Assembly: GCA_023409975.1 (NCBI GenBank)
Contig: JAEYQO010000019.1
Span: forward strand, 1 to 64,000
Origin: Bacteroidota bacterium
GTDB taxonomy: Bacteria > Bacteroidota > Bacteroidia > Chitinophagales > Chitinophagaceae
Direction: 5' to 3'
DNA: 64,000 bases
In this document: positions 59,538 to 64,000 of the stretch, one piece after another
Layout: the number at the start of each line of letters is the position of its first letter
Position numbering within the stretch: the stretch's first letter is position 1
Notes under the pieces: generated by a model
The model's database searches: none
What the model was told of the DNA's origin: nothing
Seen by the model: only the letters and a program-made list of their open reading frames with translations
Made by a program: the position numbers and the translations under genes

Positions 59538-62500
59538 CTACCTAAAATTCCTTCCTCCTGGAAACAGCTCTCCCTGCACAATTTTTCGGACCTGTGTGCG
59601 CTTGTTCCGGGCTGCAGCGGTGGGGAGCGCCGGACGGGACGGGGACTGCACTTCTTCATCCGCATCGGTGACAAGGTGCGTGAGCAGATGACCCAGATCA
59701 TGACAGCGCCTTACAATCACATGGATCACCGCACCCTCCCGCTGCACCTTACCCTCAACCATCAACAACCGCGATTGCAGGATCTCCTGCCGGAACTTAT
59801 CGAATAAACTATGAAACACCACAAGATTGGCCACACCGGTCTCGTCTTCAATGGTGATGAAACAGACACCACCTGCCGTGCCCGGTCGCTGACGGATCAA
59901 TACCAGTCCCGCCACCCGAACAGTCATGCCGGGCTGCACCTGCTCCAGCTCGCGGGTCCTGCAGACTTTCAACGCCAGAAGCTGCCTCCGGATGAAATGA
60001 ACAGGATGGGCCTTCAGTGACAAAGCCATAGAGCCATAATCCTGCACCACATGCTCTCCCTGGCTCATAGCTGGCAGACGGATGTCTTTTTCCACCTCCA
60101 CCTCGGGTGTCTGTCCCTCGTACATCCCATGTGGTCTGTCAGCCAATGCCGAAACCTCCCAGAGCGCCTGCCTGCGGTCGAGCCCCATCGAACGGAAAGC
60201 ATCCGCATCTGCCAGTCGCTCCAGTGCCCCCTGTGAGATGCCCGCATCCCTTAATGCAGCTATGGTGCGGAAAGGCTTGCGACGGAGCTCCGGTATCAAT
60301 CGCAGCTCCTCCTCAGCCAGTCCTTTCACCTGACGGAAACCCAGCCGGAGCGCCCGGTAGCTGCCCGAGGGCTCCTCAAGAGTATTATCCCAGCAGGAAA
60401 GGTTCACATCCACCGGCCGCACCTCTACACCATGGTTTTTTGCATCAATGACGATCTGGGCAGGTTGATAAAACCCCATAGGCATGCTGTTGAGCAGGGC
60501 TGCTGCAAAAACATCGGGATAGTAACATTTAAGCCAGGAAGAAACATACACCAGAAGGGCAAAGCTGGCGGCATGGCTTTCCGGGAAGCCATAGCTGCCG
60601 AAGCCCTCCAATTGCTTAAAGACTCTTTCTGCAAATTCCCGCTGATAACCGCGGGCCATCATGCCATCTACCAGCTTTTGCTGAAACTGACTCACAAGGC
60701 CCTTCAGCTTGAAGGTGGCCATGCTGCGGCGCAACTGATCCGCTTCTGCAGGGGTGAAGCCCGCAGCCACAATAGCGATTTTCATCGCCTGCTCCTGAAA
60801 CAAGGGCACCCCAAGGGTCTTGCCCAGTATCTCTTCCAGCTCTTTAGAGGGATACGCCACGGGTTCCTGGCCATTGCGCCGTCGCAGGTAGGGGTGTACC
60901 ATATCGCCCTGTATAGGTCCGGGACGGACAATGGCTACTTCGATCACAAGATCATAGAAACACTGAGGCTTTAGACGGGGGAGCATGGATTGTTGTGCCC
61001 GACTTTCAATCTGGAAGACGCCAATAGTATCTGCCCTCGAGATCATCTCATAAACAGCAGGATCGTCCTGAGGGATGTTGGCAAGGGTAAAGGTCTTTCC
61101 ATAATGCTGCCTGGCCAGATCGAAGGCCTTGCGGATACAGGTGAGCATCCCCAGCGCCAGCACATCGATCTTCAGAAAGCCCAGCGCATCGATATCGTCT
61201 TTGTTCCACTCGATGCAGGTGCGGTTCTCCATCCGGGCATTCAGGATGGGACAGAGATCGGTCAGCTTGCCCCTGGTAATAACAAAGCCACCGGTATGCT
61301 GCCCCAGTTGTCTGGGAAAACCCATGAACTGACGGGTGAGCTCCAGCACTTTTACCAGATGCGGATCATTAGGATTGAATCCCTGCTGCGAGATGCGCTT
61401 CCCTTCAAACCATTCATCCGTAAACTCCCAGATGGAGGAGGAGAGTTTATTAATGGCATCCAGCGAAAGCCCCATGGCCCTGGCAACATCGCGGATGGCT
61501 CCCCGCTGATGCTGCCGGGTGACAGTGGCCACAATGGCTGCCCGGTCGCGCCCGTACTTGTTGTAGATATATTGAATAACCTCCTCTCTTCTTTCATGCT
61601 CAAAATCGACATCAATATCCGGTGGCTCGTTGCGGGCAGAAGAAATGAACCGTTCAAACAGGAGGTCGAATTTATTAGGGTCAACAGAGGTGATGCCCAG
61701 GCAGAAGCAGACGGTGGAATTTGCGGCAGACCCTCTTCCCTGGCAAAGTATATCGCGGGAACGGGCAAACTTTACAATGTCGTAAACGGTCAGGAAGTAG
61801 GGTGCATAATCCATTTCTTCAATGAAACGGAGCTCGTGATGAATATTGGCAATGATCTTCTCCGGCAGCGGTTCGCCATAATAGGCACGTGCGCCTTCCC
61901 AGGTCAGCCGGGTGAGCTCTTCCTGAGGACTGCGGCCCTCACTGGTGATCTCTTCCGGATAGACATACCGAAGGCTGTCGAGAGAGAAGTTGCAGGCTTC
62001 GGCTATTACTCCTGTCTGCAGGATGGCCTCGGGATACTGGCGGAAGAGGCGTTCCATTTCAGGGATAGGCTTCAGGTATCTTTCGGCATTCTGATGCAGC
62101 CGGAAACCTGCCGAATGGATGGTGCATTTTTCCCGGATGCAGGTAAGCACATCCTGCAACTCTCTTCTTTGGGGATGATGGTAATAGACATCGTTGGTGG
62201 CTACGAGTGGAACCTGCAGCTCGCGGGATAGCTGATGCAGCCGGAATAACTTCTTGCTGTCATGGGCCTGGTAGGTGCGGGCAGCCGCGAGGTAGAGGGC
62301 GCTTCCCAGTGCTTCTTTGTATTCCCTGAGCGCTGCCCTGAAGGATGCCTCCAGTTCAAACCCTGCATTCAGGGGGGTGGTAGGAACGGCCAGGAAGAGG
62401 ATGTCCCCGGCATGGTGGTAGACATCGGCTTTGTAAAGATGGCAGGAGCCTTTTTCCGCCCGGAGGTTTCCCTCGGAAAGGAGTGCTGATAGCCGGGCAT

Positions 62501-62753
62501 AGGCGTCCTGGCTTGTGGGGTAGGCGAGCAGGCTGGGACCGTCGAGGAGGTCGAGGCGGCAGGCGGGAATGATCCTGATGTCTTTTCCGCGCGTGGCTAT
62601 ATGGGCACGTACCACACCTGCCAGCGTGTTGCGGTCTGTGATGGCGATTTTCTTATAACCCAGGGCGGCAGCCTGCTCCACAAGTTCTTCAGGATGGGAG
62701 CCTCCGCGCAGAAAGCTGAAATTGGTAGTGACCTGTAGCTCGGTGTACTGCAT
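59538..62753 (-). CDS. dnaE2: Error-prone DNA polymerase DnaE2
   Basis: 1071 aa from the ATG at 62753; the upstream 14-residue extension is not family-like. The PHP domain is at the N-terminus (TNFSFLRGGSHPEELVEQAA). The polymerase core has GRGSAANSTVCFCLGIT, and PDIDVDFEHERREEVIQYI carries the catalytic Asp residues. A helix-hairpin-helix region and an OB domain (VRVAGLVLIRQRPGTAGG) form the C-terminus. It is the translesion C-family polymerase of the ImuA-ImuB-DnaE2 system and lacks the beta-clamp-binding tail of replicative DnaE. It follows imuB by 14 bp. Its stop codon abuts a heptamer array. Confidence 0.95.
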   Translation of the reverse strand: MQYTELQVTTNFSFLRGGSHPEELVEQAAALGYKKIAITDRNTLAGVVRAHIATRGKDIRIIPACRLDLLDGPSLLAYPTSQDAYARLSALLSEGNLRAEKGSCHLYKADVYHHAGDILFLAVPTTPLNAGFELEASFRAALREYKEALGSALYLAAARTYQAHDSKKLFRLHQLSRELQVPLVATNDVYYHHPQRRELQDVLTCIREKCTIHSAGFRLHQNAERYLKPIPEMERLFRQYPEAILQTGVIAEACNFSLDSLRYVYPEEITSEGRSPQEELTRLTWEGARAYYGEPLPEKIIANIHHELRFIEEMDYAPYFLTVYDIVKFARSRDILCQGRGSAANSTVCFCLGITSVDPNKFDLLFERFISSARNEPPDIDVDFEHERREEVIQYIYNKYGRDRAAIVATVTRQHQRGAIRDVARAMGLSLDAINKLSSSIWEFTDEWFEGKRISQQGFNPNDPHLVKVLELTRQFMGFPRQLGQHTGGFVITRGKLTDLCPILNARMENRTCIEWNKDDIDALGFLKIDVLALGMLTCIRKAFDLARQHYGKTFTLANIPQDDPAVYEMISRADTIGVFQIESRAQQSMLPRLKPQCFYDLVIEVAIVRPGPIQGDMVHPYLRRRNGQEPVAYPSKELEEILGKTLGVPLFQEQAMKIAIVAAGFTPAEADQLRRSMATFKLKGLVSQFQQKLVDGMMARGYQREFAERVFKQLEGFGSYGFPESHAASFALLVYVSSWLKCYYPDVFAAALLNSMPMGFYQPAQIVIDAKNHGVEVRPVDVNLSCWDNTLEEPSGSYRALRLGFRQVKGLAEEELRLIPELRRKPFRTIAALRDAGISQGALERLADADAFRSMGLDRRQALWEVSALADRPHGMYEGQTPEVEVEKDIRLPAMSQGEHVVQDYGSMALSLKAHPVHFIRRQLLALKVCRTRELEQVQPGMTVRVAGLVLIRQRPGTAGGVCFITIEDETGVANLVVFHSLFDKFRQEILQSRLLMVEGKVQREGAVIHVIVRRCHDLGHLLTHLVTDADEEVQSPSRPALPTAAARNKRTQVRKIVQGELFPGGRNFR

Positions 62754-62767
62754 GTTCTTCTGTTTTC

Positions 62768-64000
62768 TCAGGCAAAAAATCCATGGAGAAACCACTGAGG
62801 CGGTTCGTCCTGACGGTAGTCGCCCAGCCGGAACAGCCAGAAGCGGGCGCCTTCCTCATCTTCCACACAATAGTAGTCGCGATAGAGGCCCTGCTGGAGC
62901 CACCACTCCTGTTCTATCCTTTCAGGTCCGTCTGCCCGCTGCACCTTGTGTAGTTTTCCTTTGTAATGGAAATGCATGGGCGGATAATCCGGCAGCGGTA
63001 CGGTGACTTCAATAGGCTCCGGCTGGCTGAGCAGGTGAATAGGGCGGGGGAAATCTTTGCGCCAGGCCGTAGTGGCTTTTTCATCAAGGGTGCGGGCCTG
63101 GCGGAACATGCGTTCCGGCCAGTAATGTTCTGCCGGCAGATAGCGTTGCAGTGATTGCATGCCGGCTCTGCCCGCCAGCCGGTCCAGCAGCTCAGCCATC
63201 AGTTGTTCCTTGTGTTTGCTCTCCAGTCGCCAGAGCGTTTCCTGATTTTCATGAATATCTTCTGTTACAGGGGCCTCCAGCAGGAAGAGCTCAATGCCTA
63301 ATCCGGGTGCAATGCTTCCGGTTTTCAGCTCAAAAAGCCTGTAGAGATGCGCTGCATGCCGGGAGGCTCTGCTGGTGCCTATGGCGATCTGCTGAGTCTC
63401 TCCATCTATGCGATAGGAGCTGAAGATGGCTTTTCTCAAGCCTTTTCCTTCTGCTTCCAGTCGTTTGCAGAGTTGTTCCAGTAGTTTCTTCAGGGCGATC
63501 TCAATGCCTTTGGCGGTGCGGATGGGCTCCAGGGAGGGGAGGCGTTCCTGGTAGGGCACCACGGGCTGCACTGGCTGCAGGGGCTCTATCGTTTGTCCCA
63601 GGGCCTGATCCAGTCTTTGGAGGAGGGTTTCTCCGAAGCGGCGCCGCAGGGAATGGCGTGGCAGATGGATGAACTGTCGGATCTGGTAGAAACCCAGCTT
63701 GTTGAGCTTCGTGAGCAGTGTTTCTTCCAGACGGAGGGCCAGGGGCGGCAGGGGTAGCAGACAGGACATTTGTTCGCCGGAGGGAATAACGGGTTGCTGC
63801 CTGCCATAGCGGGCATTGGCCCAGGCAGCACCCACCGTATCGGCCATGGCGGCTCGCACCTGATAGCCCATATCGGTCAGCTTTCCGGTGATATCCTTCA
63901 GATAGGCTTCTTCGCCACCCCAGAGATGTGGACAGCCAGTGGCATCGAGGATCACACCATCGGGTGCATCAATAGCAGCGATGGGGGTGAACCTCAGACA
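62768..64000 (-). CDS. imuB: ImuB-like DNA polymerase Y-family protein, 5' end beyond window
   Basis: The frame stays open to the window edge, so the N-terminus lies outside; 410 residues are visible, beginning CLRFTPIAAIDAPDG before GVILDATGCPHLWGG. The latter is the Y-family palm segment found in ImuB. The little-finger region and a long C-terminal part follow (PEPIEVTVPLPDYPP, WWLQQGLYRDYYCVEDEEG). ImuB is catalytically inactive and links ImuA and DnaE2 to the sliding clamp. imuA is expected just beyond the right edge, but is not visible. Confidence 0.92.
   Translation of the reverse strand, partial: CLRFTPIAAIDAPDGVILDATGCPHLWGGEEAYLKDITGKLTDMGYQVRAAMADTVGAAWANARYGRQQPVIPSGEQMSCLLPLPPLALRLEETLLTKLNKLGFYQIRQFIHLPRHSLRRRFGETLLQRLDQALGQTIEPLQPVQPVVPYQERLPSLEPIRTAKGIEIALKKLLEQLCKRLEAEGKGLRKAIFSSYRIDGETQQIAIGTSRASRHAAHLYRLFELKTGSIAPGLGIELFLLEAPVTEDIHENQETLWRLESKHKEQLMAELLDRLAGRAGMQSLQRYLPAEHYWPERMFRQARTLDEKATTAWRKDFPRPIHLLSQPEPIEVTVPLPDYPPMHFHYKGKLHKVQRADGPERIEQEWWLQQGLYRDYYCVEDEEGARFWLFRLGDYRQDEPPQWFLHGFFA

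Noticed and set aside
60990..62231. 413-aa plus-strand ORF within dnaE2
   Set aside because: It lies fully antisense to the polymerase core and has no domain; the open frame follows from the codon bias of dnaE2.

Overview
The window reads as an ordinary chromosomal stretch of a Bacteroidota bacterium, most likely of the Chitinophagaceae type. Evidence for this: three proteins end in type IX secretion (T9SS) type A sorting domains; a small PID-CTERM-like protein is present; several genes are preceded by the Bacteroidota -7 box TAnnTTTG and lack a strong Shine-Dalgarno; NusB and ribosomal protein S16 are long; and sugar uptake is of the FucP/GluP type. I see no transposase, integrase, phage gene, tRNA, rRNA or CRISPR array.

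Layout. 1-3.7 kb: an 11-bp repeat array, a diheme cytochrome c, a queuosine-precursor transporter and a gmhB-gmhA heptose pair. 4.1-6.4 kb: a Ku-LigD end-joining operon whose LigD has PE and POL domains but no ligase domain. 6.5-12.7 kb: a eukaryote-type citrate synthase, a deoxyhypusine-synthase-like protein, a phosphohexomutase, an aldehyde dehydrogenase and an SGNH hydrolase. 12.8-17.1 kb: a large T9SS adhesin followed by a PID-CTERM protein. 21.5-17.1 kb (minus): a tight icd-deoC-SPOR-M20-GT2 operon. 22-32.8 kb: an OmpA lipoprotein, a PhoR/PhoB-like pair, holA, kynU-ribF and nusB-DUF1573-yajC-coaE. 33-40.6 kb: a beta-helix lipoprotein, GNAT, a monooxygenase-fold protein with a 43-aa membrane protein, a T9SS protein, a DEAD-box helicase and two RlpA-like proteins. 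45.1-40.7 kb (minus): a coupled PhoX-like/LRR/diheme peroxidase operon. 45.3-48.6 kb: a ROK kinase facing a sugar MFS transporter with a kinase-like unknown protein. 48.8-58 kb: unknown exported proteins, rpsP, an MBL hydrolase, an alpha/beta hydrolase-AraC-VOC-MORN operon and a Crp/Fnr regulator. 59.5-64 kb (minus): dnaE2 preceded by imuB, which is cut by the window edge.

Genome maintenance is a theme: end joining (Ku, LigD) at the left and the ImuB-DnaE2 mutagenic polymerase pair at the right. Central carbon metabolism is represented by citrate synthase and isocitrate dehydrogenase.

The most unusual content is noncoding. Several intergenic regions carry arrays that keep an 11-bp register over 7-13 units while the sequence drifts from unit to unit. 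Two copies about 21 kb apart, in opposite orientation, differ by whole 11-bp units. A second class is a mosaic of 7-bp and 6-bp tandem units with a recurring module order; it fills much of 58.1-59.5 kb and its last heptamer ends exactly at the dnaE2 stop codon. Neither class matches a repeat family I recognise.
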